From NCBI GenBank assembly GCA_011947345.1, contig JAAVTG010000579.1, positions 496,001 through 560,000 on the forward strand: a stretch of DNA of 64,000 bases, written 5' to 3'. The notes beneath the pieces are model-generated. The model saw only the letters and a program-made list of their open reading frames with translations. It had not been told where the DNA came from and did not search any database. This document shows positions 10,911 through 22,836 of this stretch, piece by piece; position 1 is the stretch's first letter; each line of letters starts with the position of its first letter. The stretch is from Phytophthora quininea. Its lineage: Eukaryota; Oomycota; Peronosporomycetes; Peronosporales; Peronosporaceae. The translations under genes were made by a program, and so were the position numbers.

Positions 10911-12510
10911 ATGGCGGAGCAGACGCTCGCCAGACGGCCCACGGTGCCGTTCCTGGCGTCACTCGGCGCCATTTCCGCCGCGTTGCAGACACCACCAGGC
11001 CCGCAGCACTCCCGCATCGGCCTCCAGGAACGCGATCGAGGTCTCCTAGCACAAGAACCGCGGCAGAATGACCAAGAAGTAGGTACAACAAATGAAGCAC
11101 GCGATAAAGAGATTTTCCTGGACCAATTCAGCGGAACGCAGCACTTACTACATACCCAGACTGGGGATCAAACAGCAGCAAGCGAAGCCGAATGCTCTCT
11201 GGAGACGCCTTTTCAAAATGGACCCTTACCGTCCAGTTTGATGGTCCGCATCCCGTTCCAGAGCTCAAGCGCCCAGAACTGGGCAAATATCAAGCGAGTA
11301 GTGCCTACAGTGAGTATTTCTAGTAAACCAGAGCTGCACAAGCTGCAGGCCCGATGGAGTTGTCGAGATTTCATGACGGGGACCAGATCCGCCTCTCAAC
11401 AGGCCTCTTTGGAGTTGGCGGTGCAGATTTTCAATAGCAGGAAACTTTCTGTCGATGGACTGCACTCCATGATCAAGTGCAGTGAACAGCAGGTTATCGA
11501 TGTCAAGTCCGAGCCAAATGAGAGGAGAAGTACGCCCATGGGGTATCCGTGCTGCTCTCATCCAGGATGCACCAAGCAGGTGCAATATAAGGGCAAGTGT
11601 ATTGCCCATGGCGGAGTCCGAACATGTTCCCATCCAGATTGTTCGGCCAGTGTTGGTTCGGGGCGTCACGGACTCTGCTTCCGGCACGGCGGACGGCCGA
11701 TTTGCAGCGAAGAAGGCTGCACGAAGACAGCTCGGAAATGTGGTAAGTGCCCAGAGCATGGCGGCGGCCTCGCCAAAATCTGTAAAGTCCCAGACTGCAC
11801 GAATGGAGCTCAAAAGCGCGGACTGTGTGTTGGCCACGGAGGATATAGTATTTGTAAAATGGAAGGCTGCGACGGCAGGGTCCTTACCAAGGGCCTGTGT
11901 CGCCACCATGGAGGTGGAACAAAGTGCCAAAGTATGGGCTGCGATAAGCTCAGCCAAAAGCATGGCTACTGTCACAAGCATGCTGTTGAGAACGGCATGA
12001 AGGTGCAGCAAAAAGGTCGGTGTAAGGAAGAAGGTTGTTTGAAGTTTAGAGCTCGGAAAGGCTACTGCTCGAGACACGCGCAAGAGCATGGCATCACTGT
12101 TGGGCGGAAATGTGAATATGAAGGGTGTGATAAGAACGCACAGGCTGGCGGTTTCTGTATCGGGCATGGAGGAGGGTATCACTGCAAACATCCAGGCTGT
12201 ACCAAGCTGGCCACAAGTAAAGGTTTGTGTTGTGCCCACGGCGGACGGATAATGTGCAAAGCGCCTGGATGCGAGAAGTGGGGGTTAACAAACGGGCTTG
12301 TCAAGGGGTTCTGCATCCAGCATGGTGGCGGAAGACGTTGCAAGCATCCTGGCTGTAATAAAAGTGTTCAAATTAGGGGCTGTGCTCAGTGCACAGTTGG
12401 TATCGATGTCAAGCCGAGGGCTGCGATAAAAGATCAAGATAGAAGGTTTCTGCAAGAACCATTCGATTGGAGGCGGCTCTGGGCGAACATCGTCAGAAGA
12501 AAGCAGGTAA
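10911..12510 (+). CDS. Zinc-repeat protein 2, 12-repeat array
   Basis: The longest array in the window. About 190 N-terminal residues without a recognised domain are followed by twelve CxxxxC...CxxH repeats, most ending HGG or HGGG (for example CKVPDCTNGAQKRGLCVGH). Repeat 10 has a longer loop (CKAPGCEKWGLTNGLVKGFC). The unbroken frame runs on to 12566, but the repeat pattern only continues if one G is added to the GGGG at about 12375 and one A to the AAAA at about 12428. That restores repeats 11 and 12 and gives a stop at 12508-12510. I therefore end the gene there. Probably a nuclear or nucleic-acid-associated protein; function unknown. Divergent from zinc-repeat gene 1 across about 220 bp. 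Confidence 0.75.
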
Positions 12511-12619
12511 GCTGTGTGCAGCTTTATTACCTGAATATAAGCCCCCACTTCTATAGTAGAGGCTAAACCTTACGTTGTGAACATTTCTGTCTCGTTGCAG
12601 CGTCAGTTGGTAGTCGCGC

Positions 12620-15600
12620 TTACGAAGCTGCAAGGGTGTTTAGCCGCATCAAGTTGCTGGCGATGTTATCACAGGCGCTGATAACGCAGCTCATGACGAT
12701 GAAGTCTTCCATGGTCACACGTCGACTGTTGTTGTCCACGAGGCCAAGCAGACATTCGCCGTAGCTCTGTTTAAGCGCTGCAGCAGCCTCCGTCAGTGTG
12801 AACGACTCGACATTTAATAGTGCTTCGGGTGCCGAGCTCTCGCTGGCCGAGGACAGGCCGCGAAAGCGATTCTTGCGGCCGGAGCCTTGCGTTGAGTTCG
12901 TATTGGCGAACAGGAACGAGCCCAACGTGGACGAGTCGAACGTGGACGAAAACTTGGACGTGTCGACGAAATTTGATGGCGGCTGTGTCTTCTGCTCGGG
13001 CTCAGGCTGTGGCACTTTCGGCGGTGAAAACATTTTATCATATCTGAGTGGAGCGACGTCGTCATTCTCGTCGGGCGTGGAGAGAACTGAGTTACGCCGG
13101 TTGCCGCTTTTGCGCATCAGACGCATGCTTTTCGAATGCACGAGGTTGTGCTCGCTGCCTTCTTTGTCCGAGAGCAAGTCGCTTGCCACAACCTGCGGCT
13201 GATCGTCGTAAATTTCCAGCTCCAGACGGAAGCCTTCGTTCAGCGCCTGCATGAACTCGTTGAACGAGATCTGACCGTCGTGGTCCTTGTCGACCAACTG
13301 CATGAACTCGTCCACGTACTCCTCCATCCCGATCAGTCCCTGACTGCCGTAGTACGGCATGAGTTTCTCTAGCAACACCACGAGTTCAGAGGCGTCCACC
13401 ACACCACGACGGTGGACATCAGCAATACGGAAGGCCTCTTTCATCTGCAAGTAAATGGCGTGGTCCTCAGCCGTTGAGGTCGAGAATTCCTCGCCAAAGA
13501 GTGTGACGAGTGTGTCGAACGTTTCGTCTACACCTGCTTCCACTACTGAGAGGCTTTGATCCCATTTGAGCTTTGCTACAGCTGGTGATGCTGTGGTCAC
13601 ATTCGGTAGTGGCGAGTGAGGAGATTTAGCAGTAGGAGAAGATTTCTCGTCCGTTGAATCACCTGCAGACGTCGGCGATGTAGCTTCCTGTGCTGCGAAA
13701 GCGGCCGTGCACTCTGCGTCGATACGACTTTTGTGCCATCGACGCAGGCGCTTGTCCTTCCCGCTGGTGCGGCGATTCTCGTGCCAGGTGATGAGATCGA
13801 CAAGTACTCCAAGTTGCTCAACGAGCTCACGACAAGCGTGCACGACGTCATTGTACTTGGCGGTGGAGAACGGTGGCTTCCATAGTGAAGGCTCCATGGC
13901 AGCGTCGTGCACCAGCTTGGCTTGCGTCGACAACATTCGCGGGATATCGACCTCCACTTGGTTTTTCAGCTCCTTGACTTCGCGATGGCTGAGCAATGCG
14001 TTCGCTGCCAGCACGTCGGCCTCTGTGAGTCCTGTCGAGCTCGTCGGTGTGGGCTGGTTGTACGCGATATGGTGGCGAAACACGTCGTGGAAGACGCCTC
14101 GGTATTGGGTCAGAAGCTGCTGAACGTTACTACGAAGCAGCCCTCGAGAACTCCGGGGATGGATCACAATCTCGACGACCATCAGGATGAGAATGCCAAG
14201 TGCGTTCTGGGTGAGACTAGCGTACGACACCGTCGTCATCGAGGAGCTACGGCAGCTATTGTCTAGCAATACTGATGCCGCCATATACGCCGACGTCATG
14301 CCCGCTAAAGCCATGTATCGACCGCTGAACCACACGTACATGGACCCCACCGTCCACACGAAAAGCACGATGTTGTTGAGTGTGTTGTACAGATAGTCGT
14401 CGGACGCTTTGCACACAAAAAGCTGAAGATCGAGGGGACCACCGTGCCAGCGACCAATCCTCCGACTCGGTTCAACGTGTTTCCGTACGTGCCGCCGATG
14501 TTGTCGTCAGCGACCATAGCGATAGCAGTCGGAGCAGTTGCGCTGAAGGCGAAGACAAACGTCGAGCAGCAGATACCGATGATGATCGCCAGAGTGGTGC
14601 GGAAGGCGAAGATGATCAGTCGGCGTGGGTAGCTGACAGTCTGTAGCAACCCCGGCAGGTCAACTTGAGGAAGTTCTTGACACGGTACCGCGCCGAGAAG
14701 TTCTTGTGGTTGAACTTGTCTTCGAATTCGAGCAGGGTGGTCACGAACGCGTGGAACGAGTACACGAACACGTTCAGAGGCATCGTCTTGCCCACGTCTT
14801 CGTCTGTGTGCACATCCGCAGAGAGCAGATCCCCGTAAAGCGCTGCGTATTTGCTCATAAGGCGCTCCAGAGCGGTGTCCAAGGTTGCGAATTTGGGTGA
14901 ACTCATGTCTGGTCAAGTCAAAGGCGTTAGAACAGAAATTAAGGGGTGGCGTACGAGGAGCACAGCACTTACTACGTGAAGAGTGGACGATCTTGAACGA
15001 GATATCCTCGAGCAAGTCGTTCGCTTCGGCTTGTAGCACGTAGAATCGGGTCTGCATCTTCTTGAGAAGAACGACGTGTGTCCAGTGACACGTTTCGGCC
15101 TCGATGGCGAACTTCATGGCGTGCAAGTCGGACAGCAGTCGCCCGTACAGCTTCACCAGCTGCTTGGCGACGGTCTTGTTGAAATGGAAACAGGCGCCAA
15201 GACCCACGAGTTCCTCCCACCAGCAGTCTCTTAGCAGCGACTCCATGTGCTCCAGACGTTCGTGAGCGTTCGAAAGCAAGCGGTCGAGCCGCAACTTGAA
15301 GAAGTCCATCTTCTTAATGTCCTTGGCGCGGAAGCAATACGAGTCCACAATCAGGTTCAGAATATCTCGGATATCGTGCGGCGATACTGCAATTTGCCTC
15401 CGAAGTTTCCGCATGGCGCTGCATGTCAAATGTTAGCATAGATGTATTGGACGGATGGAGATCGTTGACGTACAAGATTGGATACGGCAGTAGCATGATG
15501 AGAAGCGCGATCATAGTTCCGACGAAGCCCACGGCGCTGTAGATGGCAAGCTGCTTCAAGAGGTTGTTCGTACCGTAATAGCTACTGCTGTCAGAGTCCT

Positions 15601-16509
15601 TCAGTACGGTTGTAAACACAGGGTTCATCGGATTGATGAGCGTCAGCACTGGAAAGCCACGCTTTAGTTAGTACGATACCGACCTAAGTCCCAAGCACTC
15701 AAAGGGCCACGTACTGAAGTAAAGGTTGGTGCTCACAGCGAACTTTTTCACATTCGTTTGCTGCAATACACCATTAAGACACAAGCTGGGTCAGCACAAT
15801 GGCAGTTAATCTCCAAGTTCCCAGGCAGCTCTTACAATTGGCGAGACTAGCACGACCAGCGTGAACAGCGCGAGCAGCGGCAGTATGACCCCCAGTCTCG
15901 AAGACTGACGTAGTACGTGCTGCCATTGAGATTCTGGGACACCTTCATGAGGTCTCCTTGGTTGAGCGGGATGCACGCAAACACGACAAAGTTGTACAGC
16001 AGCGCGATGGCGACCCCCACGTTGATCTGCCACACTTGCTCGAGCACGCCGCCAAACGTGTTGGTGGCCGCGTAAATGATCATCATGGACGCCACGGACA
16101 GACCTCCGATATAGTAGCTCGCCGGCAGGAACAGCCACTCTCTGGAGGACCCGCGGGTCTGCACCACGCCCGCGAGCATGACCCCGGCAGCGATCCGCAC
16201 CGCTAACTGCAGGTGTCTCTTGAACACTCGCGCTTCCTTCGCGTGCTTGTTCTTCTTGACTCGAGCCACCCGCCGCTTGAAATTCGCCGCAGTCCCCGAC
16301 GATAGAACCGAGTTGGTGGACGCTTGCTTGCGGAGACGCAGCCGCATCGACTGCGTCTGCGGCTGCGGCGACTGCAGGTCGACGAAGAAGTCGTCGCCGT
16401 CGTTGGTCGACGTGAGCGGGACACCGTCGTCGTCCACACTCAAGTCCACGGAAATGTGGCCGACCGTATCACCAGGCCCGGTGTCTGGATCGGAGTACCG
16501 ATGCGTCAT
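12620..16509 (-). CDS. FUSC/ArAE-like membrane protein with EF-hands, copy 2
   Basis: Paralogue of the gene at 2154-5989, with the same order: basic N terminus, first membrane bundle, soluble region containing DILNLIVDSYCFRAKDIKK, second bundle (VFAFSATAPTAIAMVA, GGLVAGTVVPSI), EF-hand region, C-terminal acidic/Ser tail. Introns read at 15762-15835, 15649-15714, 15419-15473 and 14909-14972; the two copies share these intron positions except the last, which is absent from copy 1. Frame changes are needed near 15889 (GGGGG should be six), 14640 and 14410. The second EF-hand (DKDHDGQISFNE) is canonical, but the first (DVHRRGVVDASE) has His and Arg where ligands at positions 3 and 5 are expected, so it probably does not bind calcium. 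Confidence 0.75.
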
Positions 16510-16527
16510 GGCGCTTGAGGAATGCGG

Positions 16528-16545
16528 TCGAAAATGCAAGAATGA
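16528..16545 (-). promoter_or_regulatory. Oomycete-type core promoter of membrane protein copy 2
   Basis: On the minus strand TCATTCT (16539-16545) followed by GCATTTTCG (16528-16536) resembles the combined initiator/flanking element. It lies 20-35 nt upstream of the ATG at 16509, supporting that start. Confidence 0.5.
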
Positions 16546-16624
16546 ACGGCGAGATGCAAGTGCTTTGGTTGCGTTCGTTGCACACGTCGTGCAGCGATGG
16601 GCAGTCACGAGCATACCAGGCACA

Positions 16625-17376
16625 GTTTATCGTATCACAATCGGCGCTGAATGCCGTTTTGTGTGGAATCTGAACCTGTCCAGAACTTATGTTTGTGTGC
16701 ACCACACAAACAGTTGGGGATCTGTCGCACTTTGACCGCGAACGGCGTCCATCGACTTAGTCAAGGACGGTCAAACGAAAAAGTATCTAGCTGCTGAGAA
16801 AAAGGTCGATGGTTCACCGGCTTTTCATGAACCGGAACGGAACCTGCGCACCAGCAGCATCGAAAAGCGGTCTGACAGGCGCAGCATCAACCAGCAGCTT
16901 GTGTGTGTGTGTTTCAGCATTCGCGACGAAGCGAGTGGCTCACGCGAAAGATATTCCGCTTCGTTGAACGGACAGGCGAGAGTTTGTGGTTGCTGCGCGG
17001 CGGTCTTTTCGCCTTGTCCAGATGCGACGGCAGCCTGCATCGCTGTCAAACAGGACGGCGGAACCGCTGCAAGCAAATCTTGCAAGCTGTTGGCTGGGTG
17101 CCGTTAGATCACTTCGAGTGCAAAGATTGCTGTGAGCTGTTCCTACCTCATTCGGCATTCTGAAGAAGGGCAGCGGGCGTGCAAAGCCCAGCGGTGGCAG
17201 CCCCTTTTGAACGGCACAAATATTCGACCACCGAGACTAAGCAGACTGGCGAAAATGTACGTACCAGGTTGAAGATTCTGACGTGATCGGTTCTTGTATT
17301 GCAATTCTTACTTCACCTTGCAACTAGGCGCTCACGGGAAATGCCAGGGAGCACTTGTTTCGAGTTGTCTTGAACA
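16625..17376. other. Intergenic, nothing recognised
   Basis: About 750 bp between membrane protein copy 2 and zinc-repeat gene 3. Contains a short GT-rich tract near 16895-16915. No convincing coding signal, RNA gene or terminal repeat seen. Confidence 0.45.
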
Positions 17377-18002
17377 CTACGAATGCACTCGATCGAGTCG
17401 TTCTGCACAAATGGCTCGCCCGTGGCGGAGGCAATACTCCTTAGCTTTCGTTATCCTGGTGCAGCCTGGCACTTGGCACTGGTGCAAGCCGCCGTGTCCC
17501 CAGCAGAGTCCCCTTGCGTGGACGTGTTTGCTACAGTCTGGGTAGTTGCAGCGCGAGCCGCCACCATGCTTTGAGCAGAAGTTCCGCTCCAGAAGCGTTC
17601 TCTTGCATCCTGTCGCTTTGCACGTTGGGCCGTGTCGAAGGCACAAGTCGAGGCGCTTGACAACGCACTCGCATCCGGAATGCTGGCAGAGTTTCGGCTT
17701 CATGCTCCGACCTCTCGGCTGCAGTCGACAAGATCCGTCGACATGGGAACTGCACAGACCTTTGCTGGAGACTTGCGACTTACAGCCGTCGACTGCACAG
17801 GAAATGTTGACGTTGTGGCGACAGCACAGGCCTCGGTTGATGGCAGGATTCGAGCACCCGTCGATCGAGCATGGTGTTGCCGTTTCAGCAGTAAAGTGCA
17901 CTACTGCGCCAAAAGTTTGCTCGTCTCCGCTGCGATTGGCATGACGAAATCGCCGGCCGAACCGAGAGAGAAGGTGTCCACGGCGCCGATCTTGGTCCGC
18001 AT
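17377..18002 (-). CDS. Zinc-repeat protein 3 (MPIA-motif class)
   Basis: About 205 residues. Six CxxxxC...CxxH repeats, from CSIDGCSNPAINRGLCCRH to CQVPGCTRITKAKEYCLRH, the middle ones ending HGGG or HGG. I place the start at 18002 (MRTKIGAVDTFSLG) because that frame encodes the DFVMPIA motif shared with zinc-repeat genes 1, 4 and 8. It joins the repeat frame if the TTTT run near 17913 (AAAA on the plus strand) is one base short. The unbroken alternative frame extends to 18102 but lacks the motif. Function unknown; likely zinc-binding. Confidence 0.65.
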
Positions 18003-18627
18003 TCTCGTCGTAGACGATTCTCTGACTCGAGAAGTTGCCGAATGCTGTACAGCTTCGGCTGGAGCTTCGCCAAGTAAAGACGCGGCAAGAAGTAGTCGTC
18101 ACTGCAAGATGACTATCGACTTGTGTTTCATAGCACTATTGAGTTGTCCAGCCAGAAAGATGATGTCCGTCGGCCGAGTCGAAGCCAGCACGCTGTCATT
18201 TTGTGTCATGTAAGAGCTAGTGGCACTTATATCGCAGACGCCGTGGCAGAGCTGATGGAGCGCTGGGACCTCGATCCAGCGTTCGGAGATGGATCGGGAG
18301 CTGCGTCAATCTCAGAGCCACCGCTAGTCAGCCGGAGTAAATCCCGTTGCTGCGGTGGCGCGATAAACAGCGATAAGTATTTGGTCGGCAAGCACCCATG
18401 GTCATGGCGATATCGGTTGGCCGTTGCTCTGCAATACGGCCGACGAGAAGACTCGCTGAGCAGGGGTTGCTTGCAGCTTCCGGCGACTGCTTGCGGTTCT
18501 TCCGGCAGTCCGCGTCTGCTAAAGTTTGCATCTTGACGTGATGCAGTGACCTCGTTTCCCTCGGTGCTTCCCTCCCAGCTGCATCAGCACGCAAGATGGC
18601 CGTCCTCGTCACTCTGCAATTTCCGAG

Positions 18628-20594
18628 ATGGTCTCCACTGCGCTGCTGCACTCCCGCGAGCTCCCCGAGACGGCGACCGCCACTCGTGGACCGGTCCACG
18701 TGTCCACGCTCAATTCAGGCTTCGATCCAAGCTTCACGCTGTACACGAACCTGCTGAGTCGTCGGGAGATCGACCTCGATGGGTCCCACAAACTCTTTGG
18801 CACTCGTCAAGTGGACCCTGTCACGGGTGTTGTTGGACACTACGAGTGGGTGACGTTGGGTGAGTTCCTGACGGCGGTCGAGAACTGCTCGGCCGGGATG
18901 ATGCGCGAGCTGGCACTGCACCGCAACGACATCGTCGGCATCTTCAGCAAGAACCGCTACGAGTGGTCGGTGGTCGAGCACAGCACCAGTCGCATGACGT
19001 ACACGCTGGTGCCGCTCTACGACATGTTGGGGCCGACTGCGGTGCCGTTCATCATCAATCACACCGAGATGAAGGTTATCTTCTGCGCCAAAGAGCAGCT
19101 GAAGACGCTCATGGGCTGTGCTAAGCAGTGTCCGAGTGTGAAGACGGTGGTGCAGTTCGAAGACAAGATCGACGGCGAAGACATCAGCACTGCTAGAGCC
19201 AACGGCATTTCGCTCATGACGCTGAGCCAACTCATGGCGATCGGTCGAGCGGCTCCCGTGGAAGCGGAACCTCCACTTCCAGATGACATTTGCACGATCT
19301 GCTACACTTCGGGCACGATGGGGACCCCAAAGGCGTGATGCTGACTCACTCGAACATGATCGCTTCCATCTTGTGTTCGATCGAGATCACGCCGCTGTGT
19401 GCGACGGACGTGCACCTGTCGTACTTGCCTTTGGCGCACAGCTTCGAGCGCAACGTGCAGGCTCACGTGATCGCCAAGGGCGGATGCATCGGGTACTACC
19501 AAGGAGATGTGAACAAGCTGCTGGAAGATATGGCGGAGCTCAAACCGACCGTGTTTCCAACTGTGCCGAGACTGTTGAATCGCATCTACGCCAAGATCAC
19601 GCAGGGCGTAGCTGCTGCCGGAAAGTTGAAGAAGTTGCTGTTTGATCAGGGCTTCGCGGCGAAGAAAGAGTATCTGGCACAGGGATACTACACGCACGCG
19701 TTCTGGGACCGACTGGTGTTTGACAAGCTCAAGATGGTGTTGGGCGGTCGCGTGCGCTACATTCTCAGCGGTTCGGCGCCGCTTTCCAAGGAGGTGAAGG
19801 AGTTCATGGCAATTGCTTTCTCTTGTCCCGTTCTGGAAGGCTACGGGCTCACAGAGACCGCTGCAGTTGTTTCGTGTGCGACGGCCGACATGCCAGTGAC
19901 TGGCCACGTTGGTATTCCGGTTGCTGGCGCTCAGGTTTGACTAGAAGACGTGCCTGAAAAGCACTACACCACTCGCGACTCGCCTTGTCCGCGCGGAGAA
20001 GTGCTCACCAAGTCTGGGCATGTCTTCAAGGGCTACTACAGACAGCCAGAGCTGACACAGGAAGTGATCGACGCGGACGGTTGGCTCCACACTGGAGATA
20101 TCGGTCAGTGGAATCCTGATGGCACGTTGACGATCATCGACCGCAAGAAGAATATTTACAAGCTCTCGCAGGGCGAATACGTCTCGCCCGAGCGTGTGGA
20201 GGGTGTGTACTGCCAAAGCCCATTTGTCGCCCAAGTCTTTGTGCACGGTGACTCGTTCAAGAACTACGTCGTGGGGATCGTTGTGCCCAACCCAGAGTTC
20301 GTGGCTGCGTGGGCGGAAAAGCAAGGTTTGAAAGGAGAAGAGGCGTCGCTAGAGAAGCTCTGTGCTCCTGGCAATCGAACTCTTTTGAGTGCTGTCCAGG
20401 AAGACTTGAAGCAATTGGCAGTGGCAGCCAAACTGCTCCCGTTCGAACGCGCTCACAAGCTGAGGCTGCATGCTGAGCAGTTCACCCCGGAGAACGGACT
20501 GGCCACGCCCACGTTCAAGCCCAAGCGCTTTGAACTGGTCAAGTATTTCGGCGACGTCATCCAGGAGCTGTACGAGGAGCAAAGCAAGCTCTGA
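18628..20594 (+). CDS. Long-chain acyl-CoA synthetase, copy 2
   Basis: Paralogue of the enzyme at 34-1983, same reaction. P-loop ICYTSGT.GDPKG near 19300-19335; the signature [16 protein letters not shown] and [15 protein letters not shown] near 20080-20180. Start at 18628 (MVSTALL); an upstream ATG at 18596 is out of frame. Two interruptions occur. At about 19317 a GGGG run is one G short, as elsewhere in the window. At 19938-19940 there is an in-frame TGA exactly where copy 1 has a Cys codon (TGT), with the same frame open on both sides. Downstream residues are fully conserved with copy 1, so the protein is probably made full length or the TGA is a base-call error. About 655 residues. Confidence 0.85.
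19938..19944 (+). other. In-frame TGA in UGA-CUA-G context
   Basis: A single in-frame TGA within acyl-CoA synthetase copy 2 is followed by CTAG. UGA CUA G is the best-known leaky stop context in eukaryotes. The 211 codons after it remain open and conserved. Sequencing error or a selenocysteine codon are the alternatives; no SECIS element was searched for. Confidence 0.5.
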
Positions 20595-20745
20595 TGATGT
20601 GGACGCTCCAATTTGGTGTGGGAAATGGAGCACAGTCCTTTTGCGATTATAAAGAGGTGGAGCGGCGAAGGCTTCACCTTCTCGTGTTATCTACAATGCA
20701 ATGCATCCTTATGAACACCCTCATTGTCCCTTGTCTGGACTCCAT

Positions 20746-21323
20746 TCACCTTGTGAATTTGTGTCTTGGACAGTATCCCTTCGTCTTGCTTTTCCTCGTA
20801 CATCCTTCCTCCTCGCATCTGTAGTAACCTCCATGAGCGAAGCAAAGACCCTTAGCAGAGACGTGTTTGCTGCAGTCTCGGATCATGCAGCGTCGACCGC
20901 CACCGTGTTCCCCACAGTACCCTTTCTTCACCCCAGCAGTCAGCCCCCACTTCTTGCAGCCCGCCACCTTGCACACTTGTCGACCGCCGAAGCTCAGGAG
21001 AACTCCATCTCTCTTCTTGTCCTCGGAATCGTTGGCAGCCTTCAGTTTCTTGCTGTGTTTGACGCAGTCGGCCCAGAATTTGTTGTCGGGTTTGAACTCG
21101 GTAGAACTACTCGCTTGCCTCTTTTCTCATCAAAGTTGGCGCCTTCATTTTCGTTGTTGTGTTCTTCCGAGCCACTCGACATTTCCGGGCCGTGGCACTG
21201 CTCGTCAACTGCGTGGGGTCGAGTCATTTTGGCGATTGGCATGACGATCCCCGGGGTGGCCCACAACTTGGCGTCTCTGTGGACGAGGAAGAAATCCGCA
21301 TCTTCACTCGTGTTCTTCTTCAT
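20746..21323 (-). CDS. Zinc-repeat protein 4 (MPIA-motif class)
   Basis: About 190 residues. The N terminus reads DADFFLVHRDAKLWATPGIV then MPIAKM, the shared MPIA motif. A charged linker (SSGSEEHNNENEG, KKLKAANDSEDKKRD) follows, and then three zinc repeats (CKVAGCKKWGLTAGVKKGYCGEH, CMIRDCSKHVSAKGLCFAH, CEEEGCTRKSKTKGYCPRH). Start 21323 (MKKNTSE) is the first ATG in frame. A frame change near 21125 fits one A lost from an AAAA run. Convergent with acyl-CoA synthetase copy 2, with 151 bp between stops. Confidence 0.65.
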
Positions 21324-21425
21324 CCCGAGCGGGCGGATTCTGGAATGCTGATACACGCTCGCCACATTTTGGGAGAAGCTTTTCCATTTCTTGAAACCTC
21401 AAGAACGTCATAGATTTCCTGCTCT

Positions 21426-22738
21426 ATGTTGGACGTGCAGTCCGTGGGGGCAGATTTGTCCCCGAGGAGCTGGACGCGACTATGGAGGACGTCACGTACT
21501 TCCTAGACGTGTTTGGGTCCACTGGGGCTGTCCGACGAAAGCTGCAGCAGGAGGTGCGTGAGATTGAGGACGAAAACGACTCGAATGAGGAAGTGGATCG
21601 GATTATGAGAGACGTGCACTTTTTCCTCGAGACGTTTGGCTCCACGAGAGCAGTACGGAAACTTCTGGAGACGCAGAGCACAGAGACGGCAGACGTCTCG
21701 GAGAAAGCAGAGAGCGAAACTTGTGCCGAGTTTGATGAGAGAGACGTCCATGTTAAGATCTCCAGCGTAGAGGAGACAGGAAATGAAGAGACAGATCTAG
21801 TGCTGAATGGAGGAAGTGTTTCCCATCTGGACGGAGGCGACGACGTCGTTGATGAAAGTGCAAAGGACACGGTGGTTCGGCCCTCGCAAGCTGTTCCAGT
21901 CGCAATTGAAGAGATCGACGAGGCTGACGGCACCAATTTCCGTGGAGGCGACAATGAGATCAAGGTATGCAAATTTGACGGCTGCGGCCGAGAAGCTTCG
22001 AGGCAATTGTGCTGTGAACGTGAGGGAGGAACTGCAGCAACGCTCGACCTAGGTGACGGTGGTGACGCCCACGAGGCAGACAACTTTTGTCGTGTCCAGG
22101 CTGCCGAAGAAAAATATGAGAAAACTGTGGCAGGCGAAGCGTTGTCGTCGTCGTCGTACTGCGTATACCACCAAGACTGGAAAGACTGGGAGGCGAAGGT
22201 TGAGGCCCCAATCAGCTTTTCTGAAGGCTCCTCCGCAGGCTCTAATAAGCGCCGCAGGACATGCGATGTCGATGGCTGTACGAAGTCGGTGAGAGACGAC
22301 GGAATCCGCAGCTGCGACCATCGAACCGATTTCGTTGTCGAAGATGTGGACATCAGCAGCAGCCCAGCCACCGCCACGAGTGAGGATGGCAGGGCTCATC
22401 AAATGGCTATTGAACGGGAGCCGTCCAGTCTTCGAGAAGTACGATTCTCACCAAATAAGAAAAAGAGGGCGTTGTGCCAAGAACCGGGATGCACTAGCGT
22501 GGGGCAATACGGCGGGCTTAACCCAGGCAAATGCTTTCGACACGGCGGCGGCATTCGTTGCAAACATTCAAACTGTCCGAAGAAAGCTCGACTGAGAGGG
22601 TTATGCACCGCGCACGGAGGTTTTAATGTCTGCACAGTGGAGGGGTGCCAGAAGCATGCCTATCTGCGGGGGTTCTGCTCGGCACACTGCGTGGAATTGT
22701 CACTGAGACCATGTCGATTGCGACTGAAAAAATACTAG
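21426..22738 (+). CDS. Zinc-repeat protein A (FGST-module class)
   Basis: First of three tandem, related genes. The leader MLDVQSVGGR.VPEELDATM precedes two copies of the FGST module (DVTYFLDVFGSTGAVRRKL at about 21488; DVHFFLETFGSTRAVRKLL at about 21611). A long acidic linker follows (about 21670-21970), and then four or five CxxxxC...CxxH repeats, the first degenerate (CGREASRQLCCEREGG). The last repeats (CKHSNCPKKARLRGLCTAH, CTVEGCQKHAYLRGFCSAH) are canonical. The unbroken frame starts at 21482. I extend to the ATG at 21426 because the leader is conserved in the next gene, needing one G added to the GGGGG at about 21450. Role unknown. Confidence 0.65.
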
Positions 22739-22836
22739 GGCCAGATGTATCAAGTGCTATCCAATCGTAACGAGGGGAAGTTCGATTATACCTCAGTTTG
22801 TAAATTTGGCGGCGCAGGAGAAACCATCTGCGTGGC

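Noticed and set aside
16625..17376. Small genes in the 16.6-17.4 kb gap
   Set aside because: The short frames have no domain, no start context and no similarity to neighbours.
19938..19940. Confident selenocysteine call in acyl-CoA synthetase
   Set aside because: The residue is not catalytic in the family and no SECIS element was identified; kept only as one of three hypotheses.
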